DNA of 64,000 nucleotides from JAXMAZ01 sp046350115 (GTDB lineage: Bacteria; Planctomycetota; Planctomycetia; Gemmatales; Gemmataceae). The DNA is taken from NCBI GenBank assembly GCA_046350115.1, contig JAXMAZ010000017.1:1-64000 (forward strand), read 5' to 3'. How positions within the stretch are numbered: position 1 is the stretch's first letter; each line of letters begins with the position of its first letter. The notes beneath the pieces were generated by a model, which worked only from the letters and a program-made list of their open reading frames with translations, was not told the origin of the DNA and did no database searches. The translations under genes and the position numbers were made by a program. Shown piece after piece: positions 7,793 through 16,843 of this stretch.

Positions 7793-9007
7793 CTACGAAA
7801 CCATCCCCGCGAACACACTTCGCATCTCTTCGCCCATCCGCTCGGGTGTGAACTGCCCCGCCCGCTCCCTCCCCTTCCGCACCAACTCCGTCACGAACGC
7901 GGCGTCGTCCCGCACCCGCCGCAGGGCTGCCGTGAACCCCTCCACGTCGTCGGGTTCGACCAGCACCCCGGCGTCGCCGACCACCTCGGGCAGGCTGGTC
8001 GCGTTGCCGGCGACCAGCGGTACGCCGAGGGCCATCGCCTCGATGGCCGGCAGCCCGAACCCTTCGTACCGGGTCGGGTAGAGCACCGCCACCGCCCGGC
8101 TCATGGCGGCCAAGAACGGCCCACGGTCCAGGTTCGGCAGGATGACCACCCGCCCGTCCCGGCTCCGCCACGCCCCGCGGTCCACCCCGCCGCCGGCCAG
8201 CTCGTCCGCCGGGAGCAGCTCGCCGAGCAACTTGTCGTGCAGCTTGCCGGTGCTGGCGATCACCAGCGTGAGCGACGGGTCGCCGAGCCGGCGGAACGCG
8301 GAAACCCCGGTCGGCACGTTCTTCCGCACCCGGTTGAACCCGGTCGCCGCCCCGACCGGCAGGAACACGTACCGCCCCCAGTCGGCGAGCGTGTCCCCGC
8401 CGTCCCACAGCGGGCCGTTGAACCGCGTCCGGTCGCCGGCTTCCGCGAATGCTTCCGGCGGGTCGGACAGGGCGTGCCAGACGACGGCGGTGCGGGCCGG
8501 GTCGAACGGCAGCAGCCGGCAGATGCGGTCCCGGGCGTCGGCCGACACGCACACCAGGGTGTGGACCGCCGGCCGGGCGGCTTCGACGGCCGCCCGCCGT
8601 CGCCGGGCCGTCTCGCCGAAGACGTGTGGGAATTCGAGGAACCCGGCGTCGTGGAACACCACCGCCTGCGGGCACGGCGGGCCGGCCATCCCGGTGTAGT
8701 ACGAGCAGAGCAGCACGTCCGGCCGGGCGGCCGTGACGGGTTCGGCCAGCACCGGGTCGAGCGGGTCGGCCAGCGACGCCCCGGCCGGCCAGGGCAGCGG
8801 GGTGAGCGTCACCCGCGGGTCGGCGACGAGCGGTTGCCAGGTGTCGTCCAGGCCGGCTAGGGGGAACAGGTCGAGCGGCCGCTCCGGGGCGAACACGGCG
8901 AAGGTGTCGGCCGGGGACACCCGCAGGAGGGCGGCGAGCAGCCCGCGGCAGTGGACCCCCAGCCCGCCGGACACGCCCAGATGCGGCAAGAACAAGGCGA
9001 CCCGCAC
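7793..9007 (-). CDS. GT-B glycosyltransferase, family 4 type
   Basis: Cytoplasmic nucleotide-sugar-dependent glycosyltransferase. The N-terminal acceptor half begins MRVALFLPHLGVSGGLGVH, with the Gly-rich loop after strand 1. The donor half carries the retaining-GT signature YEGFGLPAIEAMALGVP, the E-x7-E arrangement of GT4 enzymes, followed by SLPEVVGDAGVLVEPDD. Length is 404 aa, normal. The start is a GTG with GAGG 7 nt upstream. It is not in an obvious polysaccharide cluster, so acceptor and donor cannot be inferred. Confidence 0.85.
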   Translation of the reverse strand: MRVALFLPHLGVSGGLGVHCRGLLAALLRVSPADTFAVFAPERPLDLFPLAGLDDTWQPLVADPRVTLTPLPWPAGASLADPLDPVLAEPVTAARPDVLLCSYYTGMAGPPCPQAVVFHDAGFLEFPHVFGETARRRRAAVEAARPAVHTLVCVSADARDRICRLLPFDPARTAVVWHALSDPPEAFAEAGDRTRFNGPLWDGGDTLADWGRYVFLPVGAATGFNRVRKNVPTGVSAFRRLGDPSLTLVIASTGKLHDKLLGELLPADELAGGGVDRGAWRSRDGRVVILPNLDRGPFLAAMSRAVAVLYPTRYEGFGLPAIEAMALGVPLVAGNATSLPEVVGDAGVLVEPDDVEGFTAALRRVRDDAAFVTELVRKGRERAGQFTPERMGEEMRSVFAGMVS

Positions 9008-9081
9008 GACAACACCTCGGAGGACGACACCCCTGTCGTCCTACGGCCGGCGACCGGCCGGTTCAACCCGCTCCGGCGTGA

Positions 9082-9417
9082 TCAGCCGACGGTGAACTCC
9101 GTGTGCGACCGCACGTCGGCCGGCTGGAAGGCGAGGACGATGTCCGATTTGAGGACGCCAGCCCGCACCAGCTCGTCGGCCACCGGCCGGTCGGTGGCGT
9201 CGTGCTGGACCCACACCTTGCCGCCGATCAGGTCGATGTGGTAGACGACGTAGTGGACCGGCCGGCGGCCGTCCCAGCCGACCCGGATCAGCTCGAAGTG
9301 GTCCCGGGTCGGGTCGTGGACGACCTCGGTCGTCACCCCCGGGTCGGCCCGGTAGACGGCCGCGTACCCGTCGAGCACCTCACGAACGACCTGCCGCTAA
9401 CGGGTCAATTGGTCCAT
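9082..9417 (-). pseudogene. xisI: XisI-family protein interrupted by an in-frame amber codon
   Basis: XisI-like proteins (about 110 aa; fdxN element excision controlling factor family) usually pair with XisH. The body here matches the family: VYRADPGVTTEVVHDPTRDH, then VGWDGRR, HIDLIGGKVWVQHDATD and DIVLAFQPADVR. An ATG at 9415-9417 with GGAGG 8 nt upstream opens MDQLTR, then TAG (9397-9399), then RQVVREVLDGY. The family expects a Tyr at that place, so TAC/TAT to TAG is the simplest explanation. Full length would be 111 codons, the normal size. Translation could only restart at GTG 9378, which lacks a ribosome site. No xisH is next to it; repeats follow upstream instead. Either a real nonsense mutation or a sequencing error. 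Confidence 0.75.
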
Positions 9418-9467
9418 CGGGTGAACCTCCGGGTCTCGGGACCGAACACGACCGCGGGTGATTCATT

Positions 9468-9736
9468 CGTAGGGCGGGTCGAGGAGGCTTTGCGACGACG
9501 ACCCGCCGGCCGCCGGGGACCGGTTGCCACTTCACGGGCCGGGCCTGCGTAGGTGCGTGGAGCGAGGCTTTGGAGCGCAACGCACCGGCAACGATGTCAC
9601 CCGAGGGCGGAAGTCCCGCGGTGCGTTCCGCAAAGCCTCCACGCACCCTACGAAGACCGAGGCCTTCAGGAGCGGCAGTGCGGTCCCGCCCGGGCCGGCG
9701 GGTCGTCGTCGCAAAGCCTCCTCGACCCGCCCTACG
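9468..9736. repeat. nested inverted-repeat element of 269 bp
   Basis: The outer arms 9468-9510 and 9694-9736 are perfect 43-bp reverse complements (starting CGTAGGGCGGGTCGAGGAGG). Inside lies a second, imperfect pair (about 9548-9586 and 9615-9652) with a related GGCTTTG/CAAAGCC core. No protein is encoded. The element sits where the upstream partner of xisI would be expected. Structure is MITE- or REP-cluster-like. Confidence 0.8.
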
Positions 9737-9814
9737 CCGATCCGGCTCGACGGCCGGCCGTGGGGCCGATCAGGACGCCGCCCTCTTGCACCCGACAGTC
9801 CGCTTTCGTTTCCT

Positions 9815-9850
9815 GGGTTTCCACCCCTGCGGGGGCGGGGCCGGAAACCC
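9815..9850 (-). terminator. hairpin downstream of the helicase gene
   Basis: GGGTTTCC and GGAAACCC pair around an inner CACCCCTG...GGGGCGGGG structure, giving a long stem about 55 nt past the helicase stop. It is followed on the minus strand by AGGAAACG, with no long T-run. Confidence 0.4.
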
Positions 9851-9903
9851 TTCGGGCCTCCGCGGGGTGGGTAACGACGCCCGCCAGAATGAACTCGGGC
9901 ACC

Positions 9904-11580
9904 CTACCTCGGCCGGGCCAGCTGCGGTCCTGGCGGACCGGGACCGCCCGCCCCTTCAGCCGGACCCCCTGGAGGGCGTCCACAGCGTACTCGAGCAGCT
10001 CCCCGGGCACCTCCACCAGCGAGAACCGGTCGGCCACGTCGATCGACCCGATCTCCCGCGGCCCCAGCCCGGCCATGTCCCCGAACGCGGCTAGCAAGTC
10101 CCGCCGGCCGACCCCCGCCTCCCGGCCAGCCCCGACGAACACCCGGGTCATCTCCCGACCCGGCCGCCGGTCCCGCGGCTCCGCCCGGTGGTTGTGGGTG
10201 GCCCGCTCCCTCGCCCCGGACCGGTCGTCCGCGACGGCCGGGATGTCCGGCCCGTCGGCGACCGGCCGCCCACGAACGGCCAGGGCGACCGCCGCCAGGG
10301 CCACGTCCTCGGGCGCGAACTCGCCGGCCAGCCCCTCGACTACGCCGCGGAACTCGTCCAGCCCGCCGGCCTGGAGGGTGTCCCGTAGGGCGTCCCGCAG
10401 CCGGTCGAGCCGCCGCTTCTTCAGGTCGGCCGTCGTCGGCACCCGGCCAACCGTGATCCGCCGCCCGGTCGCCCGCTCGACCTGCCGGAGCGGCTGGCGG
10501 TCGCGGGGTTCGGCCAGGGTGATCGCCACCCCTCCCGGCCGGCCCGGCCGACCCGCCCGATCCGGTGGACGTAGGCCTGGCGGCCGGCGGCAGGTGGTAG
10601 TTGAACACGTGCGACAGCCGGTCGATGTCCAGCCCGCGAGCGGCCACGTCGGTCGCCACCAGGACGGCCGTCGCCCCGTCCCGGAACTTCCGCATCACCC
10701 GCTCCCGCTGCTCCTGCGAGAGGCCGCCGTGCAGCGTCTCCGGCCGATGCCCGCCGTTTGCCAGGGCGTCGGCCACCCCGTCCGCCTCGTGCCGGGTCCG
10801 ACAGAAGACGATCGCCGAGGCCGGCGCCTCGTGGTCGAGCAGCCGCAGCAGGGCGGCCGTCTTGAACCCCGGCGGGACGACGTAGGCCGTCTCCCGCACC
10901 TTGGGGGCGACTCCGGCGACCGGGGGGGCGGCGGTCACGACCACCCGTACCGGGTCGGTCAGGTGCTTGGCGGTCAGGGCGGCGATCCGCGGCGGCATGG
11001 TGGCCGAGAACAGCATCGTCTGCCGGTCGGCCGGGGTGGCGGTCAGGATCGCCTCGATGTCCTCGGCGAACCCCATGTCCAGCATCTCGTCGGCCTCGTC
11101 GAGGACGACGGCCGACGCCGAGCCGAGGTCGAGCGTGCCGCGGCGGAGGTGGTCGAGCGCCCGGCCGGGGGTGGCCACGACGACATCGACGCCGGCCCGC
11201 AGCCCCTTGGCCTGGTCCCCGAACCCGGCCCCGCCGTACACCGGCAGGACGCTCAGTTTGAGTGGCCGGCCGTACCGGCTGATGGCGGCCGTGACCTGGA
11301 CGGCCAGCTCCCGGGTCGGCACCAGCACCAGCGCGGCCGGCTTGCCCCGCCGCCCGGCAGAGATCCGGTGCACCAGCGGCAGGGCGAACGCAGCCGTCTT
11401 CCCGGTGCCGGTGGCGGCCAGGCCGATCAGGTCGCGGCCGGCCAGGAGCGGCGGGATCGCCTCCCGCTGGATCGGGGTCGGGTCGGTGTACCCGTGGGCG
11501 GCGAGCGGGGCGGTGAGCCGGGGGTCGAGTCCGAGGGCCGCGAACCCGGTCGTCGGGTCCGCGGTGAGCGTGTCTGTCAA
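9904..11580 (-). CDS. DEAD-box RNA helicase with two frameshifts before motif VI
   Basis: ATP-dependent RNA helicase, probably in ribosome assembly or RNA turnover. Intact motifs: Q motif (GYTDPTPIQREA), ATGTGKT (Walker A), PTRELA, ATPGR, DEADEMLDMGF, SATM, then in domain 2 IVFCRTRHEAD and VATDVAARGLDI. After YHLPPAA (about 10578) a missing G shifts the frame, so motif VI (HRIGRVGRAGR) lies in another frame. A second shift of one G in a G-run near 10528 follows. The continuation (VAITLAEPRDRQPL through a DbpA-like RNA-binding domain, RVFVGAGREAGVGRRDLL) is clean in the frame ending at 9732. As written, residues after about 335 are not helicase sequence. Two indels within 50 bp in G/C runs suggest consensus error, but a real pseudogene cannot be excluded. 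Confidence 0.8.
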   Translation of the reverse strand: MTDTLTADPTTGFAALGLDPRLTAPLAAHGYTDPTPIQREAIPPLLAGRDLIGLAATGTGKTAAFALPLVHRISAGRRGKPAALVLVPTRELAVQVTAAISRYGRPLKLSVLPVYGGAGFGDQAKGLRAGVDVVVATPGRALDHLRRGTLDLGSASAVVLDEADEMLDMGFAEDIEAILTATPADRQTMLFSATMPPRIAALTAKHLTDPVRVVVTAAPPVAGVAPKVRETAYVVPPGFKTAALLRLLDHEAPASAIVFCRTRHEADGVADALANGGHRPETLHGGLSQEQRERVMRKFRDGATAVLVATDVAARGLDIDRLSHVFNYHLPPAARPTSTGSGGSAGPAGRGGDHPGRTPRPPAAPAGRAGDRAADHGWPGADDGRPEEAAARPAAGRPTGHPPGRRAGRVPRRSRGAGRRVRARGRGPGGGRPGRSWAAGRRRAGHPGRRGRPVRGEGAGHPQPPGGAAGPAAGSGDDPGVRRGWPGGGGRPAGLASRVRGHGRAGAAGDRVDRRGRPVLAGGGARGAARVRCGRPPGGPAEGAGGPGPPGPQLARPR

Positions 11581-12259
11581 GCGAAGCGACCTTCCCCCCG
11601 GGCGGGCGCCGCGGGAGCCTTGAAACGGAAAGCGGATGCCAGGGTTCCGCTTGCGCGGAACCCGTCCCTGATGTCTAGAGAGGTCAGGATACGGCTTCGG
11701 TTCGCCGTCGGCTGAGGAATCTTCAGGCTGGCTCTAATCGTCTCTTGCCAAGCCCCTGGGCTGGTGACCCCGAGGCCGCATTTCTGTTGACCTCGCCTCG
11801 TGTGGCGGTACGATCGGCACAATTCGGTTATTCGGCTGGTAGTCGTATTGACTTGACCTTGACATCCCGGTATCCGGTATGACATTTGCTAAGACGGCTG
11901 TCGTCGGATGCCGGTTCGACATCGGGGGCGTCCATCTCGTCTCTGTTGAAGGATTGCCGGTATTGGACACAATCGACTCCCGGCGCTGCTCGCGAACGCT
12001 GGATCAGTGGGCCGAAACAGCCAGACCATACACCCCCGAGTTGATGCCACAGTTTCGCCGCATGCCTAGGGAGCACAAGGACTCGGACGCGTACTCCGCA
12101 CCCTGGCGGCGAGCCTGACCTGCTTCCACACCCTGGCCAGCGACGCCATCTGGCGCGGCAAGTTGTGGTAGAGTTTTCTTGCCTGTTGTGTGAGTTCTGA
12201 AAGAAATAGCTCGTCTGTGAAATTATTAGTTAGACGGCGCCCGGCCTCGCTACTTACGG
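11581..12259. other. 679-bp gap without a convincing gene
   Basis: The sequence is noticeably less G+C-rich than its surroundings. Short open frames exist on both strands (for example 11879-12118) but show no family features, ribosome site or codon bias. The stretch 12085-12175 reads RVLRTLAASLTCFHTLASDA ending at a TAG, which may be the tail of a decayed gene. The promoter of the kinase operon should lie in the A/T-rich part 12175-12240. Confidence 0.4.
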
Positions 12260-12505
12260 ATGCCCATGTCCACCACCGTCAGCCACCCGACGACCGCCGT
12301 CCTGTACGCGTTCCACTGCGGGCGGTTACAGCCGGCCGACCAGTCGGATGTGGAAAGCCACGTGGGCGGCTGCGGGACGTGTGCCGGGATTCTGGCCCGG
12401 CTGCCTGACACCCCGCTGGTCCTGCTCGCCCGGGAGGCGGTCCGGCTGGCCTCGGTGACCGACCCCACCCCGTTCCCCGGGAGCCTGCGAAAGTCCGACC
12501 TATGA
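12260..12505 (+). CDS. small HC2-type zinc-finger protein coupled to a Ser/Thr kinase
   Basis: An 81-residue protein with an anti-sigma-like zinc-finger pattern: a Cys/His pair near residue 20 (AFHCGRL) and HVGGCGTCAG around residues 33-42 (H-x3-C-x2-C). This resembles the N-terminal zf-HC2 module of anti-sigma factors but has no membrane helix. Starts at ATG 12260 or 12266 are equally possible. Its stop overlaps the kinase ATG as ATGA, so translation is coupled and the product probably works with the kinase. In planctomycetes such small zinc-finger genes often precede kinases or ECF sigma factors. Role is inferred. Confidence 0.7.
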   Translation: MPMSTTVSHPTTAVLYAFHCGRLQPADQSDVESHVGGCGTCAGILARLPDTPLVLLAREAVRLASVTDPTPFPGSLRKSDL

Positions 12506-15441
12506 CCCCGGACCCGCCCTCCCCGGACGACCGACTCCGCCGGGCGCTCGACCTCTACCGGGCGGCGGTCGACCGCACCCCGGCCGGGTCCGCCCCGCCG
12601 GACCCCGCCCCCTTCCTGACCCCCCTCTCCGCCGCCGACCGCGACCGGTTCGCCGCCCTGATCAGCTCGACCACCCAGACGCTCGCCGCCCCTCCGGCCG
12701 ACCCCGCCCAACCCACCGGCCAGTACGACGCGCCCCCGGACCGGCCGGAGACGCAGTCCTTCGCGAACGACCCGCTGGCCTCGACCGCCGACCCGGACAC
12801 TCCGGCCGACCCGGGCCGGACCAAGGTGGTCGGCGAGTACGAGAGCGACGGCCGGGGGGAGTTTGCCCTCGGGTCGGGGCTGTCGGGGGAGGGCGGCCCG
12901 CGGTCGGCCCATGCGGACAAGCTGTCCGAGTACGAGATCCTGGCCGAACTGGGGCACGGCGGGATGGGGGTGGTGTACAAGGCCCGGCAGACCCGGCTGA
13001 ACCGGCTGGTCGCCCTCAAGATGGTGCTGGCCGGCGGCCGGGCCAGCGCCGCCCAGCTCGCCCGGTTCACCGCCGAGGCCCGGGCGGTGGCCAAGCTGGA
13101 CCACCCGAACCTCGTCCGCGTCATCGACATCGGGGACCACGACGGGCTGCCGTTCTTCGCCATGGAGTTCGTCGAGGGGGGCGCCCTCGACACCCACTTG
13201 CGGAAGCACTCGCTCGAACCCAAGGACGCCGCCCGGCTGATGGAGCGGGTCTGCCGGGCCATGCACTACGCCCACACCAAGGGGGTCATCCACCGCGACC
13301 TGAAGCCGGCCAACATCCTGCTCGCCCCGGACAAGTCGCCCAAGATCACGGACTTCGGGCTGGCCAAACAGCAGGACGACTCGGAGGCCCACACCCGGAC
13401 CGGGGCGGTCATGGGCACCCCGAACTACATGGCCCCGGAACAGGCCGAGGGGAAGACCAAGCACATCAACCACCTGGCCGACGTGTACAGCCTGGGGGCC
13501 ACCCTATACGAGCTGATGACCGGCCGGCCGCCGTTCAGCGGCCCGAGCGCGGTCGCCGTGCTGGCCCAGGTGCGGTCGAGCGAGCCGGTCAACCCGAGCC
13601 GCCTCCAGCCCGGGGTGCCGAAAGACCTGGAGACCATCTGCCTGAAGGCCATGCAGAAGGAGGCAGGCAAACGATACCCGTCGGCCGAGAGCCTGGCCGA
13701 CGACCTCCAGCGGTACATCGACGGCCAGCCGATCCTGGCCCGGCCGGTCAGCTCGGTCGAGAAGGTGGTCCGGTGGGCCAGGCGGAAGCCGGTCCAGGCC
13801 GGGCTGACGTTCGCCGTCCTCGGGCTGTCCGCCCTGCTGGTCGCGTCCGCCGTCGTGTACGGGCTGAACCTGCGGGCCAAGAACGAGGTGATCGAGGGGA
13901 AGAACCGCGACCTGGAAGTCAAGAACATCGAGATCGAGGGGAAGAACGTCGCCCTGGCGGCCGAGAAGGCGGAGGTGGAGAAGCAGGCGAACGCCACCGC
14001 CGACCGGGTCCGGTTCCTGATGCGGAACGTGGTCGAGACGCTCACCCGGCTGGGGCTGGCCGACCAGCGGGTGCCGCTGACCGAGTTCGTCCGCAAGGAC
14101 TTGGAGCGGCTGACGGCCGTCACCGGGGAGAACGCCGGCATCCGGGACCGGGTGCTGATCGGGGCGCTCGTCACCCTCGGCCAGCAGTACCAGGAGGACG
14201 CCCGGAACGCGACCGACCCGACCAAGCGGAAGCAGCTTCTGGAGGACGCCGAGAAGCAGTACCGTCTGGCCGTCGAGCGGGCGGAGGGGGTGGCCCAGGC
14301 GAACCCGGACAGCGACCTGGCCCGGGGCAACCTGGCCCTGGCCCTGACCCGCCGGGGCAGCCTGGCCCTGGACGCCGGCCACCCGGACGCGGCCGCCGAG
14401 GACATTGCCGCCGGGCTGAAGCTCCGGAAAGAGATCGTCGACGCCCCCAAGAGCCCGGCCGGCACCCGGGACCACCTTTTCCCGGCCGACGCCCGAGCCT
14501 CCCTGGCCGAGTCCCACTTCAACCTCGGGGAGCTGGCCCGCCGAACCGGCCGGGCGGCCGACGCCCGGCGGCACTACCAGGACGCGATCGCCGACCGGGA
14601 GGAGGCCCTCCGGCTGGCCGAAGCCGGGGCCGCGCAGCCGGGTGGGGCGAAGTGGACCGAAACGACCGACGGGCTGGCCGGGTTCCGCCGCGGGCTGGCC
14701 GCCGTCTACTCGGCCTACTCCCTCACCCTGGCAGCAGACCCGGCCAAAGCTCTGGAGTACGCCCGGAAGGCGGCCGAGATGCGGGAGAAGGTGACGGCCG
14801 GCCTGCCGGCATCCATCCCCGATCGGCTTGAACTGGCGTCCGCACACGGGTGGGTCGGCGACCTGTGCCTGTTCCAGGGCAAGCCGGGGGACGCGGCCGG
14901 CCCGTACCAGAAGAATTTCGTCCACCTGACCCAGGCGACCGCCCCGAGCGACGTCCGCAAGAACTGGGCGATGGCCTACTACCGACTGGGGGCGGCCCAG
15001 CAGATGACGAATCACCGGGCGGAGGCGAAGGCCACCTTCGAGCGGTGCCTGTCCATCCGGGAGGAGCTGGCGCAGACCGCCCCGACCCAGAGCAACCTGA
15101 TCAACCTGATGCTCGCCCAGGTGCGGGCCGGCCGCCCCGAGGCGGCGGCCGCGACCCTTCGGGAGACGGCCGACAAGTACCCCACCACCGTCCCGTTCGT
15201 GTTCAACGCCGGCGCCACTTACGCCCTGGCAGCCGAGGCGGTCGAGGCGGCGGCCGGCGGCAAGCTGACCTGGGCCCAGCGGCTCGCCCGGGGGGCGTAC
15301 CTGAACCTGGCCTGGCAGTACGTCGGCCGGCTGGCCGCGGTGCCGGCCAAGTACGCCGAGGTGCGGACCGACCCCGACTACCTGTACCTCCAGAAGCAGC
15401 CGGACTTCGCGACCCGGTTCGCGGCCCTGCGGAAGAAGTAG
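12502..15441 (+). CDS. membrane Ser/Thr protein kinase with C-terminal TPR region
   Basis: Hanks-type kinase of 979 aa. Residues 1-140 are a low-complexity Pro/Asp-rich leader. The kinase domain starts at Tyr144 (YEILAELGHGGMGVVYKA), has catalytic Lys173 (VALK), HRDLKPAN with Asp266, and DFG at 284-286, so it should be active. A proline-rich segment ends in a transmembrane helix at about 434-458. A coiled-coil region follows (repeated EGKN and VKNIE units, about 465-500), then TPR-like helical repeats to the C-terminus. This kinase/TM/TPR plan is common in planctomycetes. The C-terminal part is probably extracytoplasmic. Start overlaps the zinc-finger gene by 4 nt. The substrate is unknown. 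Confidence 0.93.
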   Translation: MTPDPPSPDDRLRRALDLYRAAVDRTPAGSAPPDPAPFLTPLSAADRDRFAALISSTTQTLAAPPADPAQPTGQYDAPPDRPETQSFANDPLASTADPDTPADPGRTKVVGEYESDGRGEFALGSGLSGEGGPRSAHADKLSEYEILAELGHGGMGVVYKARQTRLNRLVALKMVLAGGRASAAQLARFTAEARAVAKLDHPNLVRVIDIGDHDGLPFFAMEFVEGGALDTHLRKHSLEPKDAARLMERVCRAMHYAHTKGVIHRDLKPANILLAPDKSPKITDFGLAKQQDDSEAHTRTGAVMGTPNYMAPEQAEGKTKHINHLADVYSLGATLYELMTGRPPFSGPSAVAVLAQVRSSEPVNPSRLQPGVPKDLETICLKAMQKEAGKRYPSAESLADDLQRYIDGQPILARPVSSVEKVVRWARRKPVQAGLTFAVLGLSALLVASAVVYGLNLRAKNEVIEGKNRDLEVKNIEIEGKNVALAAEKAEVEKQANATADRVRFLMRNVVETLTRLGLADQRVPLTEFVRKDLERLTAVTGENAGIRDRVLIGALVTLGQQYQEDARNATDPTKRKQLLEDAEKQYRLAVERAEGVAQANPDSDLARGNLALALTRRGSLALDAGHPDAAAEDIAAGLKLRKEIVDAPKSPAGTRDHLFPADARASLAESHFNLGELARRTGRAADARRHYQDAIADREEALRLAEAGAAQPGGAKWTETTDGLAGFRRGLAAVYSAYSLTLAADPAKALEYARKAAEMREKVTAGLPASIPDRLELASAHGWVGDLCLFQGKPGDAAGPYQKNFVHLTQATAPSDVRKNWAMAYYRLGAAQQMTNHRAEAKATFERCLSIREELAQTAPTQSNLINLMLAQVRAGRPEAAAATLRETADKYPTTVPFVFNAGATYALAAEAVEAAAGGKLTWAQRLARGAYLNLAWQYVGRLAAVPAKYAEVRTDPDYLYLQKQPDFATRFAALRKK

Positions 15442-15450
15442 CCCTGTCGG

Positions 15451-16686
15451 TCACTCGTCCGGGGACCGGAACCGCATCTCCAGCGCCTGCCGCACCCGGA
15501 ACGACACCCCGATCTTCGGGTACGCCAGCGCCTTGAGCGCCGGCAGCGCCCCCGGCCGGAGCACCGCCCGTAGCCCCAGGGTGCCGACCGGGTTGTGGGT
15601 CACGTCCAGTTCGCCGAGCCGCCGCAGGTGCGGGGACTGGGCCAGGGCCGCCAGCCCGGCGTCGCCGATCCGGTTGTTCTGCAGCCGCAGCCGCCGGAGG
15701 TCGCTGACCGCCGCCGCCTCGGCCAGCCGCACCGCCCCCGCGTCCCCTAGGCCGGTCGCCGACAGGTCGAGCGCCCGTACCCGCAGCCGGTCCGCCAGCA
15801 GCTCGCCCAATCCCGCCGGCCCCAACTGGGTGTCGCTCAGGTCCAGGGCGGCGACCCGGGTCAGCCCCCCCAGGCCGGCCCCGGTCGGCCGACGGTGGAG
15901 GGCGTTCCCCCGCAGGCCGAGCCGGTCCAGCCGGGCCAGGTAGCCGGACCCGGCGACGGCCGCCGCCCCGGCCGCCGACAGGTCGTTCCCGCCCAACTCC
16001 AGCCGCCGCAGGTTGGCGAACCGCGGGCACCCGGCCAGCACCCACGCCGCCCCGTCGGTCAGCTCGTTCTCGGACAGGTCGAGGTCTTCCAGCCCGGCCA
16101 GGTGCGGGGCGTCGGCCAGCCACCCGACCCCGGCGTCCCCGAGCCGGTTGCGGCCCAGGTGCAGCCGCCGCAGGTTCGACAGGTGCCCGGCCTCGGCCAC
16201 CGCCCGGGCGAGCAGCCCCTCGCACACCGACCGCTCCCCGAGCCGCTGGGCGTACACCGTCAGCCCGGTCAGCCGGGCCAGCAACGGGGAGGCGAGGGCC
16301 GCCGGGCAGTCCCCGAGGTCGAGCAGGTGGACGTGACGGACCGGGTCGGCGGCGAACAAATCAGCCCCGAACGCCACGAACTGCCGTGCCGAGACCTTGA
16401 TCTCGTCCACCAGCCCGCGGCGGAACACCGGGCCGGTCGCCTTCCCCTGAAAGTGTGCCGCCCACCGGTCGGCGTGCCGGTCGAGCAGCTGCCGCTCACG
16501 CCGGACCAGACCCGTCCGGGCCTGGTCGAACCGGGCCAGCCGGGCCAAGGCGACCTGTACCCGGACGAACTCGGCCCGGTCCGGGTCGCCGATCTCGTCC
16601 AGCCAGTCGGCGAAAATGAGCCGCGGGGCGTCGTCGTCCGGCACCTCGCGAATGCGTTCCAGGAATCCGTCCGCGTCACCGCTCAT
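15451..16686 (-). CDS. TIGR02996 leucine-rich-repeat protein
   Basis: The N-terminus is the planctomycete-specific repeat-companion domain TIGR02996: FLERIREVPDDDAPRLIFAD followed by WLDEIGDPDRAEFVRVQ. It is followed by about ten leucine-rich repeats from residue 120 on (LRRLHLGRNRLGDAG, LEDLDLSENELTDGA, LRRLELGGNDLSAAG). The protein is 411 aa, with no signal peptide or membrane helix, so it is cytoplasmic and probably binds proteins. It converges on the kinase gene with 9 nt between the stops. Function unknown; family assignment is clear. Confidence 0.88.
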   Translation of the reverse strand: MSGDADGFLERIREVPDDDAPRLIFADWLDEIGDPDRAEFVRVQVALARLARFDQARTGLVRRERQLLDRHADRWAAHFQGKATGPVFRRGLVDEIKVSARQFVAFGADLFAADPVRHVHLLDLGDCPAALASPLLARLTGLTVYAQRLGERSVCEGLLARAVAEAGHLSNLRRLHLGRNRLGDAGVGWLADAPHLAGLEDLDLSENELTDGAAWVLAGCPRFANLRRLELGGNDLSAAGAAAVAGSGYLARLDRLGLRGNALHRRPTGAGLGGLTRVAALDLSDTQLGPAGLGELLADRLRVRALDLSATGLGDAGAVRLAEAAAVSDLRRLRLQNNRIGDAGLAALAQSPHLRRLGELDVTHNPVGTLGLRAVLRPGALPALKALAYPKIGVSFRVRQALEMRFRSPDE

Positions 16687-16843
16687 AACGCCGCCCCGAC
16701 GCTTCCGGTCCGAATCGCTGAACTGTAGAGCGCCGCTGCACCGGTCACCAATTCGCCGCCCAATAGCAACCGAGTTGTCTGGACAAATCGCGTAATTAGT
16801 TTAACCTAATCGACTGGTTCACCGATCCTTCGAGGGTCGCATC

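Noticed and set aside
9082..9378. Complete 98-residue XisI starting at GTG 9378
   Set aside because: No ribosome site at this GTG, whereas ATG 9417 has one, and the family sequence continues upstream across the TAG; the short form is more likely an artefact of the stop.
11879..12118. 79-codon open frame in the gap before the kinase operon
   Set aside because: No ribosome site, family similarity or neighbour logic, and an equally long frame exists on the other strand.
13504..15015. Minus-strand open frame of 503 codons opposite the kinase/TPR gene
   Set aside because: Antisense shadow without domain or start signal; the plus-strand kinase is certain.
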